Position numbers and translations under genes: made by a program. Positions 11,001-20,758 of a stretch of DNA of 64,000 nucleotides are shown in pieces. Source of the stretch: Haliclona indistincta (lineage: Eukaryota > Porifera > Demospongiae > Haplosclerida > Chalinidae); contig OZ024783.1 of NCBI GenBank assembly GCA_964017065.1, positions 12,222,313-12,286,312 of the forward strand, written 5' to 3'. The notes beneath the pieces are model-generated. The model saw only the letters and a program-made list of their open reading frames with translations. It was not told the origin of the DNA and did not search any database. Positions within the stretch are counted from its first letter, which is position 1. Each line of letters starts with the position of its first letter.

Positions 11001-12445
11001 CGTCTCCCGTGTCAATGGTGAACTGTACCAACTCAGTTTCTCCTCTTTCATTAGGATCAAGCACAAATGCTTCGTGATAGTTGCACAGACACTCATTAAG
11101 GGTCTCTTTCTGCAGCCCAGACAAGCGAGTTTCATCCTGCTCAAGGATATCTAGTAACTTCTTGCAGCGCTCTGTGGTTCTTTCATCTGATGAGGATACA
11201 TGAAAGAGAGCTGACTTGTCACATAGTTGATCGCAGCCTGCATCGACTTCAACAGTCTCAATTTCAGTAGCTGTACTAATCTGGACTCCTCTGTTGAGCT
11301 TCAGAGTGGATGTGTCTGTATTCGAGATGCATACGTAGGCTGTTCCTCCACTCAGGTCTACCAGTGTGGGCTCCATTTTGGACTCCATACCAGGAATGGG
11401 TTCAAGCAGTACTTGTTTGCAGCTGAGATTTGAATCTGCTCGTACAGGCACAACCACTGCGCGGGAGGGAGGTACTCGTGTGGTCTGGAGAAGTCTAACA
11501 CGCACTGATGGTACTTGAGCTTTTGGTTGTGGTGGTGCTCTCACTTTCTTATGACCTCCCCGCCAGACTTGCACGTCAGGATGGTAAGTTAATATGCCCA
11601 GTTGTCGACAGACTCCCTCTGACAAGAGCAACTGTTCAGGTGCGTCCATTTTTATGTAGACCGGTGTCACAATAGACTTGTCGTCGAAAGAGATTTCCAG
11701 GTCCATTCTCCCATCCAGATGAAATGGTCTGTGGTCATAGGAGTAGGCGACTTTGTCTACTGGTTTAAAGTTTTTCTTGCGTAGTCGAGCAGTGGCAGCA
11801 ACCTTCTTAAACATAGTACTGCCGATGATGGTAATGTCTGCTCCAGAGTCGATTAAGCCATACACTGGCACTCCCTGTACACACACTTTAGCACAACGAG
11901 AAGCACTGCCACCATCTTGGAGGTGAACGATCTTAACAGTTCCTTCTTCTGAATCTGAGGAAGAAAGAAGAAATGATAAAGGTGATAGATCTATGTGTTC
12001 ATTATGCTTTTGCTCATCTTCATCTTTGAAGTGAACCTTCTTATTCCTGGTTTGTTGTGGACGTTGTCCACCACTTTTTGTTTTAGGCTTAACTTTACAC
12101 TTGCGGGCTAGGTGACCGATACCATTGCAATTGTAGCACCGTCGAGGCTCCTTAACCGAAGGTGACTGCCCTCCACGATCTGGTGGTTTCTCTACTCTTG
12201 ATGGATCAGGCTTGACCTGCTGAGGAGTGCTAGTGTAAGTCACAAGCTTTCTATTCCCTACTCTAGGTGTAACAGCTTGTTGATAATGCTGGCGTCGAGA
12301 CAACTCAGCTTGCCTCTTCTCCTCATTCTTTGCTGCCAACGTTAGCTCGACATAGTTTCGTGCTCCAGAGACTGCAGGGCTTTTCATCAGAGAGTAGCTT
12401 AACCCTTCCTGCAATTGGCAGTACAATAGCGTAGAGCGTGTCTCA
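8077..12445 (-). pseudogene. pol: Gypsy-1 gag C-terminus and pol (PR-RT-RH-IN, frameshifted)
   Basis: One open frame runs from 12445 to 9082. It encodes a zinc knuckle (CYNCNGIGHLARKC, near 12120), a protease with DSGA (near 11850), RT (VDYRALNS near 10840; catalytic YIDD near 10525), RNase H and the integrase HHCC finger (HGGPMSGHF...CRSCPQC). Gag and pol share a frame, unlike gypsy-2. A small indel near 9090 breaks the integrase core, whose parts (GLDIMDLP; LTDRGTNL; HPQCDGMVER) fall in two frames. Further shifts near 8650 and 8540 split the C-terminal region. The roughly 31 codons open upstream of 12445 lie in the Merlin end and are not part of this gene. Confidence 0.9.
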
Positions 12446-12685
12446 TAGTCTCGCGGGCCAGACGTTCTGGGGGGACGTCTGGTCACTAAGGCCAGGTTTC
12501 TGTGAGCGACGCCAACATTCCGGCGCGCCCTCATAAGCAATCAATTGCGTGGGTTTTCACGTGACTACGGGGCGCGATTGCGCATGAAGCTGTTTACAGA
12601 GCTTTTTAGCTGCCAAAACCGGCGTGTTTGTCGTGAAAAGTCCTACAAGCGACGGCTAATACCTGCTACTAGTTGTTCTCGATGC

Positions 12686-12780
12686 GGATCAAGTGAAAAG
12701 AACGGCACCTCGTTAATTTTATGCGCACTTAAGTGGGCGTGGTCCGTACAATCACGTGCTTGTAAATGGGCGTGGCCAAA
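12686..12780. repeat. Inner inverted repeat of the Merlin element, left copy
   Basis: About 95 bp from GGATCAAGTGAAAAGAACGG to GGGCGTGGCCAAA recurs inverted at 15770-15863 with few mismatches. It may be a second, subterminal inverted repeat of the Merlin element or the ends of a nested element that surrounds the transposase. Confidence 0.85.
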
Positions 12781-12814
12781 TCATTCGTAGCGCAGATTTT
12801 CCGAAGATGCAGTC

Positions 12815-13510
12815 GGCGGTCAACAATCACTGGACTGGACCAGTGGACTGGACTGGTGGACTGGACTAATGGACTGACCTTTGGTGCAGGAAACAGGAAA
12901 CCGCGCCCATAATTACTACTAAATCCTACACCCAAGACCCTAAAACCTTCGCCTAACAGCGCACAGATGGACCTAACAGCGCACAGATGGACCTAACAGC
13001 GCTCAGTATGGACCTAACAGCGCCCAGTATTCGCCTAACAGCGCCCAGTATGGACCTAACAGCGCCCAGTATGGATCTAACGGCGCTCATTACTATTCTG
13101 GCGAATACTGGACGCCGTTAGGCGAATACTGGACGCTGTTAGGTCCATACTGGACGCTGTTAGGTCCATACTGGGCGCTGTTAGGCGAATACTGGGCGCT
13201 GTTAGGTCCATACTGAGCGCTGTTAGGTCCATACTGGACGCTGTTAGGTCCATACTGGGCACTGTTAGGCGAATACTGGGCGCTGTTAGGTCCATACTGA
13301 GCGCTGTTAGGCGAATACTGGGCACTGTTAGGTCCATACTGAGCGCTGTTAGGTCCATCTGTGCGCTGTTAGGCGAAGGTTTTAGGGTCTTGGGTGTAGG
13401 GTTTAGTAGTAATTATGGGCGCGGTTTCCTGTTTCCTGCACCAAAGGTCAGTCCAGTAGTCCAGTCCACCAGTCCAGTCCACCAGTCCAGTCCAGTGATT
13501 GTTGACCGCC
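12815..13510. mobile_element. Foldback element FB-B built of a 21-bp minisatellite
   Basis: Arms 12815 to about 12990 and about 13360-13510 are inverted repeats, starting GGCGGTCAACAATCACTGG, then a CCAGT/GGACT-rich stretch, then a CCTACACCCAAGACCCTAAA block. The interior is a minisatellite of about 21 bp (GGACCTAACAGCGCCCAGTAT, with variants in TTCGCC). It points one way before about 13090 and the opposite way after. The flanks AGATGCAGTC (12805-12814) and AGATGCGGTC (13511-13520) look like a 10-bp target duplication with one mismatch. No coding sequence. Confidence 0.82.
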
Positions 13511-13528
13511 AGATGCGGTCTGTCTTAC

Positions 13529-14429
13529 GGTGGCGGGTGCGCATGAATATCATTATAAGCCTGACTTTTTGTTAACTGTTTTTCTCTACTTATCTGCAGG
13601 CCAGAAGCTGCAAACTTGCACTACACAGTTGTTTTATGATATACTCACTGTTTATGAACGGTTTTTAGCGATAAAACGCACAGCAGCGCTTGTTCACGAC
13701 GGGCAGCGCGACGGCGCCTATTGTACCACTTTACTCGAGCGTCCTAGGTCCTGCAACGCTACAGATCGCCACAGAGCTTTCTCATACCATCGACATGATC
13801 ACCTAGTATCCCTTTTTTCGATATTCGATTCCTAAGTAAGTAAAACTGGCAAACGCATAGAGTTAACTTATTAAAAATAGTTTGATAATTTGTAATAACC
13901 CTGGATCACCAAACTCTAGCATTAAAGTATGCACGCCTACAATACACAACTTTTTATGAACCATTTCGTGCTCACATCGTGTTTGCAATTCCAGCGCTCA
14001 AGCGCCTAGACTGTTCATACGTGTCTTCTCCAGGTGACCAAGTATGCTTTTTGCTGTTTTCTGCCCGTGGCGCGAGTTATGGCTGCTGAAGTTCTGCGTG
14101 GGCGTATGCGTTTGCCAGTTTTACGAGGAATCGAATATCGAAAAAGGGATACTAGGTGATCATGTCGATGGTATGAGAAAGCTCTGTGGCGATCTGTAGC
14201 GTTGCAGGACCTAGGACGCTCGAGTAAAGTGGTACAATAGGCGCCGTCGCGCTGCCCGTCGTGAACAAGCGCTGCTGTGCGTTTTATCGCTAAAAACCGT
14301 TCATAAACAGTGAGTATATCATAAAACAACTGTGTAGTGCAAGTTTGCAGCTTCTGGCCTGCAGATAAGTAGAGAAAAACAGTTAACAAAAAGTCAGGCT
14401 TATAATGATATTCATGCGCACCCGCCACC
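13529..14429. repeat. Near-perfect palindrome, arms of about 325-331 bp
   Basis: Left arm 13529-13859 and right arm 14105-14429 are reverse complements with essentially one small gap (near 13834) and begin GGTGGCGGGTGCGCATG. The loop is about 245 bp. The flanks TTAC and TTAA could be a mutated 4-bp duplication, so this is probably a foldback or MITE nested in Merlin, next to FB-B. Each arm has the same 100-codon open frame, which I regard as incidental. Confidence 0.88.
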
Positions 14430-14494
14430 TTAACTTCCAGTGAGTTTATGTACTATATTAAGGGACATACAGTCTAGTCACTGCTACTGCTTTG

Positions 14495-15509
14495 TTACAC
14501 AGGATATTGTGCAGCAATATCTCGCATTATGTTCCGGTAAGCCATTCTAGCTCCTTGCCCATTCCTTTCGCGCCACATAAATTCGTCCAAGTACGATGGA
14601 AGATGTGTAAGGTGAACTCCTTTCATTCTTTTAAACTTCTTTTTCACGCGGTTCCAATAGGACTCAACATTCTGCGTGTGCACTCCAGTTTGTGGGTCAA
14701 CAAAATTGACGGAGTGATTGACCGTTTGATGTGAAGTGACATTGGGTAGTTGCTGAACCTGATTATATGCTGCCCATTGATCAGAATAGATGGTAGTGTT
14801 GGGCGCTACATGTGCCTGTATAATGGGGACCAGTGTTGCTGCATCCCGGCGCTGTACAAGCTCCATGTACCCAAGTGCTGGTTGAGTAGAAGTATCAACT
14901 AGACCAAACACCCATTGCTCAACTGACGTTGCCCTGCCTCTGTGATTCTAACAAAAATACAAGCTTTGAATTTCTTTACTTATACTGACTAATGTTGTTT
15001 GTATTACCTTAGGTTTGTGTCTGAACAAGCTTTCATCTATCTGCACAGCATGTACTGACCCGCCCAAGATAATTGGCTGCTGGAGTAATGTGGTGCTGCA
15101 TACATCTCTTAACCATTGGTACACATCAATAGCCATTCTGTTGGACACATCCACTTCTTCAGCCACATCTCCAACTGGGTACTCTCGGGACCAGAGATAT
15201 ATTAGAAGCATCCACTGCTGCAGTGTGATTCGTGATTTGTGAAAGAAACTTCCATCACGAATACTCTTCCTCGTTTTGCACTGTGGACACCACCAGCTAT
15301 ACTGATCAGTGACATCACGCCTTGGCTGTTCTCGCATAGGAATGTTGCACCTATTGTGTGTTTAAGTTTATTAACTGTTTAAAATTATTTGCATACAATT
15401 CCCACCGAGAGCAGTCTTTCCTTCTTGCTAAAAGTCCATGTCTTCGCAAGTACGCAATAATGCCATCAACTCCTCCAAACACAATAGGCCCTAGCTCTAA
15501 CAGTGACAT
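14495..15509 (-). CDS. Merlin transposase (ISXO2-like DDE), three exons
   Basis: Exons are 15509-15406, 15350-15008 and 14947-14495, giving 299 codons plus stop. Both introns (15351-15405, 55 nt; 14948-15007, 60 nt) start GT, end AG and keep frame. The first junction creates a CSRC that pairs with CPQC in exon 2 to complete a four-cysteine zinc ribbon, strong support for the splice. Next come a helix-turn-helix-like region (EEVDVSNRMAIDVYQWLRDV) and a DDE catalytic core: VQIDESLF, then NHRGRAT across the second junction, YSDQWAAY, and HTQNVESYWNRVKKK. All three acidic residues are present. Length matches the family. I saw no stop or frameshift, so this copy may encode active protein. The enzyme would cut and paste DNA at the TIRs. 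Confidence 0.88.
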
Positions 15510-15769
15510 GATCTGATTGCTGCTGGCTCGTTTTGGCGCCAAATTGATTTACCGAAAATCAATTATTTTCGCATTTTTTTCTAACTGCACCGTGTTCAGT
15601 ATTGCATGAAATAAGTCAACGTCCAGTGTTTACAATGAGTTTATTTGTTTTATTAATAATTCTGTGCTAGTTAAACAGTGATCATGCTGCTGTTCACCGC
15701 TGCAGCAGTACTGATGTTTGTCAGCAGTGCACTGCAAGTGTAGCCAAATTATAAAGAACGTTACGAGTG

Positions 15770-15863
15770 TTTGGCTACGCCCAATACAAGCACGTGATTG
15801 TACGGACCACGCCCACTTAAGTGCGCATAGAATTAACGAGGTGCCGTTCTTTTCACTTGATCC
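15770..15863. repeat. Inner inverted repeat of the Merlin element, right copy
   Basis: Reverse complement of 12686-12780, lying just outside the transposase 5' end. It includes CACTTAAGTG, a short perfect palindrome present in both copies. Confidence 0.85.
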
Positions 15864-16850
15864 CTCGATGCTACTGACGGCACATTCTATGTGATTTATG
15901 TTCACGCAATATTTCTCTTGTTATGCCTCGGTGGGCGGAGCCACGAGGCATACAGTAGTCGTGGTGTCATTCTGTCAGTCAGTCATTCCGGCAACGATTT
16001 CTCGTAGCTCGCTGAAAAGTAATCGCTGAAACAAGCAACACGGGTAGAAATCGATACTTGCTCAGATTTGAATTTTCAGAAGTTTGATTTTAAAGCTTAG
16101 TGCGTAAGTTACCGTGTGAATTGCTCACTGCTGGTTCGGTTTTGTAGCGCACGCTGAAAGCTAAGCTCTGAAACTAGCAATGCAAGTAGAACACGGTATT
16201 ATCTCGCTTTCGAACATGTGAAAACTTTATACGAAGCTTAGTTCGTGAGTTATGGCGCTATATGCTCACTTTGTTAACGTTGCTGGCGATCTGGACTTCT
16301 CCAAAGGCAAAGCTGTCCACAGTCGACTGCCTAGAAGCTGATAGGTTAGAATTTTACTACAGGATAGCAGCGCAGGTCCAGAGAAATTGTGTAAGCAAGC
16401 TATGGAAGCTATCTCGCTCGTGTTCAGTATGCATGGGCTGTACTACCGTACAGCCCATTGAACATTGTAGACACGCCTAGTTGAATTGTGGTTAGCACTG
16501 ATTGGCTTCTGATTGCATAACTAAAGCACTGCATTGTGATAGCTGTACAGAAATCCTGTATACATGCATCTGCAGCTGCTGTGTTTGTGGAATGGTGGAT
16601 AGTTGTGTTTGTGGATAATGTGTCATTCCACCGAGGCATCTGCACCTTAGGTGCTTCATTGACTCGTGACTGCTCCAGTGATGATGAACATCGCGATTGT
16701 AGCCAACCAGGTTGGTATTGCTCTAGGAAGAGTTTTAGCGTGCTAAAAGCCTGTGAACATGCTACACGCTTGCTAACTAGACTGGTGACGTCGACTATAA
16801 CACGTGATTTCAAGCGTGACGTGTCGTTTGTTTACATTCCATTGTGCCAC
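15864..16850. other. Non-coding interior of the Merlin element
   Basis: No gene. It contains a hairpin ATGCCTCG...CGAGGCAT (15924-15952), two imperfect tandem copies of a unit of about 165 bp (from about 16005 and 16140, sharing GCTGAAA...CTTAGT...GTGAGTTA words), and a hairpin TGGGCTGTAC-TACC-GTACAGCCCA (about 16434-16457). Confidence 0.6.
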
Positions 16851-16915
16851 GAAAACCTGGCCTTAGTGACCAGACGTTCCCCCAGAACGTCTGGCCCGCG
16901 AGACTACGTGTCTCA

Positions 16916-17998
16916 GCAGACATTGGGTCTCTGACTCTCCCATACGCTAACTGGAATGTGCGCTCAAGGCGGCACAGAAAATCAGACACAGTCTCCCCTT
17001 GAGCTTGGCTTATGTGACGAAAGTCTTGAGCAGCAAACGCCCGTGCACCTGGCTCCAGTCTGCTCTTTAGCGCCTGGACTGCCTTGTCCCAGGAACTCTT
17101 CTCAGTTGTACTCATCAGGTTCCACTCCTGTAAAGCTCTACCTCGCAGGTGGCCAGCTAACTGTAGCAATAATTCCTCTGGCGTCCATTCGTTCCATTGA
17201 CCGGCTCGTTCTAACGTTGGAAGCCAGTCATCCAGTTGCTCCTCTTTGCTCTCTCCCGTGTATTGTTCCACCGGAGGGGCACGTCCTCGACGCCGTCTTC
17301 GAGCTTCGTCCTGATGAGCAGGCGGTTGTTGTTCCTTCTGTGCTTGCAGACGAGTGGAATTGGGCGGGCTCGTGTTTGAATCGAGTCACGTTGCTGTAGA
17401 AGCGAACTTAAATCTGGAAGAGAGGGAACAACAGACCCGGATACACTAGAAGAGAGAGATGGAGAGGAAGAGCGTGTGGGCACATGCAAATCATTATGTG
17501 TGCTAGAGTGGGGGGATACTGTTGGGGGTTGGCGTCTCTGGCTGCCAACTCAGCTTCTCTCTCAGCCAACTCAGCATCCAGCGCTTGCACTCTCTCACAA
17601 TTCTCTCTCCATGCTCGTCGATTCTTGGCTTGCTCATCTTCTAGCTGCAACCCCAGTTGTGTTAGGCGCGTTGTCAGCAACTCAGCGATGTTTTCCAGAT
17701 GGTCACGCTGTCCGCGCAAATTCTCAAGCTCCTCTGTACAATGACAATTGCACGTGGTGGGCGTAGTCTCGGTCTCGGTCTTCGTGATAGTCTTCAACAC
17801 ACCCGTCTCGTCCATCATTGTCACAGTGAGCTCAGTCACCACTTGCCTCCGTTCTTCGACGACGACCTGAACATTCTCGGGCTCACATTCTCTTTCCCTC
17901 AGCGTTCCTTCCACCATTTGTCGGACGTCGTCTGCTGAGGCTGCCGTGGTAACTCGAGTGATTCAGCCAGTAGCCGTAGGTGTTTGACCTTCAGCCAT
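16916..17998 (-). pseudogene. gag: Gypsy-1 gag, N-terminal part (broken)
   Basis: The ATG at 17998 fits the start of gag, but an in-frame TGA follows after 11 codons. Coding then resumes in the same frame through a Glu/Arg-rich likely coiled coil (17917 to about 17510; ELENLRGQRDHLENIAELLT and following). It shifts frame near 17500 and again near 17270 before the retrotransposon-gag core (LDDWLPTLERAGQWNEW, HLRGRALQEW, SWDKAVQALKSR). At 16915 it meets the 9-bp duplication of the Merlin insertion and continues at 12445. Gag would form the particle shell and bind RNA. The two frameshifts and the stop make this copy non-functional. Confidence 0.75.
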
Positions 17999-19830
17999 GG
18001 GCGGCTGCAGGATTTGATGTTAACCTGGGCATTATATAACGAATAATAGCAGGGGGTCTGGAGGGCACAGCCCCCAGAAGCTGGATGGTTTTGCATGTTT
18101 GTCGTGGCTCATTGTGGCTGTTTTACAACTTAATGTCATGATGATTAGTAAAGTAGTGACAAGCAATTAGACGTCTAATCTTAATGAACGAATTTCACGA
18201 ACCCTCGGCGTTTGAGCATCGTTGCAAACATTGTAGAGTTAGCTCCTTAGTTATGGTTTACAGAAGGAGCTTTGCAGCTAAAGCCAACCTGTTTGCTATT
18301 GAAACTGCACTGCTAACCAGAAGACAGCAAAGTGCCAGAGGAGGTTGGCCACGCGTCATCGATCATCATTTCTACGTATGCAATGCGTAGGCCGAGTTCA
18401 TGTGACCGCACAGGCCGGACATAATTCCAACATGAATAACTTAAATTAATAGACTTTTTCGAACCTTTTGGAACCTCATGAATTTATTCATATTAGATGA
18501 ATTTGCTGATTTGCAACTAGTTGGAGGCGCAGGACAGAGTGAAACTGTTTGCAAGCGTTCAAGAAGTTGTTAACCGACCAAAAGAAGGTCGTATTTCAGG
18601 AGGCTTGGCTCGGCTTGGCCGTTTTGGTTGCCACACTGTGAAACATTGGGAAGAAGCAGAAGATGGTCTACGGTGACCATGAGCGCCGAAGGAACGCTGT
18701 GAGCATTTGAAACAGCATTGGAGCTTGCCAACATTATTGTAGGACCGCTTATAACAGTCGTACAGCATAATTATTGAGCACAGCCTACCGCCAGTCAAGG
18801 CTACAGCATTCAATCACTGCTAGCAGCAGTTCTACATCACTCGTGGACAGCCTCGTGTACATTTGGTCTTCATTCGCACAGCACTGACTATAGCTGGACT
18901 GCCAGCAGCTCTGCTGCAGCATCGGTGGGCGGGGCTCTTTGCTATTTCAATGTCATGTGATCGTGCGTGTAAGCAGAGTAAGTATGACGCGTGGCCAACC
19001 TCCTCTGGCAAAGTGCTGACCACAACCGAGACAAGGTGTGTCAAGTGGGCGTGACCGTGAAGTATGGCTGTCCTGCTAGGTAGTCAACTATGGGCGCTTT
19101 TGTAGTCAAAAAGGTCCAAGATGGCCATCAAGGTGAGCCAGCCATACATAACTCGAGAACGAAAGCACTTTAGCAAAATCCACGAGTCACATTGCAAGCC
19201 ATTGTCGTGCTAAGCCTGTTCATACCTTTACCGAGTTTCAGAAGTGAGCGATGGTCTCTGCAGCTCGATGGACAGAACGAACGAACGAATGAACGCATTT
19301 CACGAACCCTCGGCGTCTACGCTCCATAGACCATAGTTGGGGATAGCAGCAAGAGTTTACAACTAGTGCCAACCAGCTGCTTAGCTTATAGGCTGTAACT
19401 ATATCATTAGCGTAGAAGTGATCGCTGATCTCTGCAGCTCGATGGACCATGATGAACAAAACATCATTGCACGTTCAGATCTCAATAAAACAACAAAATT
19501 CCATTGTCAAAGACACGTAGTACATGTAGTAGGCCATACAAGATTGTTCTGTTTCTGGTACAACCAAAAAAGACCAGGTGTTTTACTTTAAGTTCAAACC
19601 GGGCAGACTAAAGTCAGCATGTTTTTACCAGGCTTGATTCAAGAAAAGCAGCTCCGAAATTTTATTACATGCTGATGATCGAGCAAGGGACCAGACCAGA
19701 AACTGAATTGTAATTTGCATGGCCATACATGAACTGAACAAAGAAAATGAAATAAATATAACTGAGTGAACCCAGATGAATATAATATCAATTTTCTATT
19801 AGTGGGAATTGGTAGTAGAAAATCATTTAG
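17999..19830. other. Non-coding region with scattered short repeats
   Basis: No gene found. AGTGCCAGAGGAGGTTGGCC at about 18331 recurs inverted near 18985-19015. CACGAACCCTCGGCGT occurs directly at about 18198 and 19299. TCTCTGCAGCTCGATGGAC recurs at about 19254 and 19428. TTAGACGTCTAA at 18167 is palindromic. These hint at degraded repeat elements that I cannot delimit. Confidence 0.45.
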
Positions 19831-20100
19831 CAGGTCCATCGGATTTGAAGACATAAGCGTACAGCGGGTACACACTTGTCCATCAGATTTGAACACATAA
19901 ACGTACAGCGGGTCATACTTGTCCATCAGATTTGAACACATAAGCGTACAGCGGGTACACACTTGTCCATCAGATTTGAACACATAAGCGTACAGCGGGT
20001 ACATACTTGTTCATCAGATTTGAACACATAAGCGTACAGTGGGTACACACTTGTCCATCAGATTTGAACACATAAGCGTACAGCGGGTACATACTTGTTC
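19831..20100. repeat. 44-bp minisatellite, about six copies
   Basis: The unit ACTTGTCCATCAGATTTGAA followed by CACATAAGCGTACAGCGGGT and ACAC repeats about six times with a few substitutions. One copy is 2 bp short. Translation on the minus strand gives a repeated Cys/Tyr-rich peptide with no domain, so I treat it as non-coding. Confidence 0.88.
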
Positions 20101-20316
20101 CTTTGTCCATCAAAATATGAAGAGTGTACAAGTTGTGCAGCGAGTACATAGAGACATAGATACGTCCACAGGTCTTGTTCTTGTATCAAGTGCAGTAGGC
20201 TGGACTCACTCAGTCATAACATAATTAAATAAAAATTAATAAAACCAAAAACATGAAGTAAACCCCATGATTAAAAATACATAATGATTAAACATTGTCT
20301 ATAAAAAACATGAAAA

Positions 20317-20488
20317 CACTGATTGGTGACTCATAGTGAGACACAAGCTAGTCACAGGTATTCACAATGGCAATGAGTAGTACACGGTATCATGATCACT
20401 ATAATAGGTGTCCTGTACTTCAACGATGGTATTATCAGGTACATTACTACAGTACACATGATCAATGAGGGTACCATTGGCTGTTGTT
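20317..20488. repeat. Direct duplication of the Helitron 3' end, copy 1
   Basis: 172 bp, essentially the same as 20587-20758 at an offset of 270 bp. It contains the last 40 or so codons of the endonuclease and its stop. The gap between copies holds a 16-bp motif (TGGATTGATTGGTATT) repeated about three times. Confidence 0.92.
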
Positions 20489-20586
20489 AAAATAATAAAA
20501 TTTGTTGTTGTCTCGTATTTGGATTGATTGGTATTTGGATTGATTGGTATTTGGATTGATTGGAATGACTGGTGACTCGTAAGAGA

Positions 20587-20758
20587 CACTGATTGGTGAC
20601 TCATAGTGAGACACAAGCTAGTCACAGGTATTCACAATGGCAATGAGTAGTACACGGTATCATGATCACTATAATAGGTGTCCTGTACTTCAACGATGGT
20701 ATTATCAGGTACATTACTACAGTACACATGATCAATGAGGGTACCATTGGCTGTTGTT
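20587..20758. repeat. Direct duplication of the Helitron 3' end, copy 2
   Basis: This copy is continuous with the complete endonuclease frame. The outer copy (20317-20488) has lost the upstream part of the domain. Confidence 0.92.

Larger units (their letters stand above)
12446..16906 (-). mobile_element. Merlin/ISXO2-like DNA transposon inserted in gypsy-1 gag
   Basis: Terminal inverted repeats of about 55 bp begin TAGTCTCGCGGGCCAGACG at 12446 and mirror at 16851-16906, with a single difference seen. A 9-bp duplication, CGTGTCTCA, flanks it (12437-12445 and 16907-16915). Removing the element and one duplication rejoins the gag frame. An 8-9 bp duplication and an IS1595/ISXO2-type transposase are the signature of Merlin. 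The TIR itself holds a hairpin (CCAGACGTTC...GAACGTCTGG). Its 4.46-kb length is inflated by nested repeat elements at 12815-13510 and 13529-14429. Confidence 0.88.
7872..18000 (-). mobile_element. Gypsy-1: decayed Ty3/gypsy retrotransposon
   Basis: Gag, zinc knuckle, protease, RT, RNase H and integrase follow one another on the minus strand, in Ty3/gypsy order. The element is interrupted by a 4461-bp Merlin-like transposon in gag, carries several frameshifts and a stop, and lacks a recognisable 5' LTR above about 18000. It is therefore an inactive, truncated copy. It was in place before the Merlin insertion. Confidence 0.85.

Noticed and set aside
12446..12540. First 31 codons of the long gypsy-1 open frame
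   Set aside because: Encoded by the Merlin terminal repeat; continuity of the frame across the junction is accidental.
13530..14428. Mirror-image frames of 101 and 137 codons
   Set aside because: They are the same sequence on the two arms of the palindrome, without a recognisable domain.
17899..18096. Search for the gypsy-1 5' LTR and primer site upstream of gag
   Set aside because: No match to the candidate 3' LTR start (TGTAACGGAGCTCTGG) and no TGG primer site; the element seems truncated here.
19639..20004. 121-codon minus-strand frame
   Set aside because: Mostly the 44-bp minisatellite in translation.
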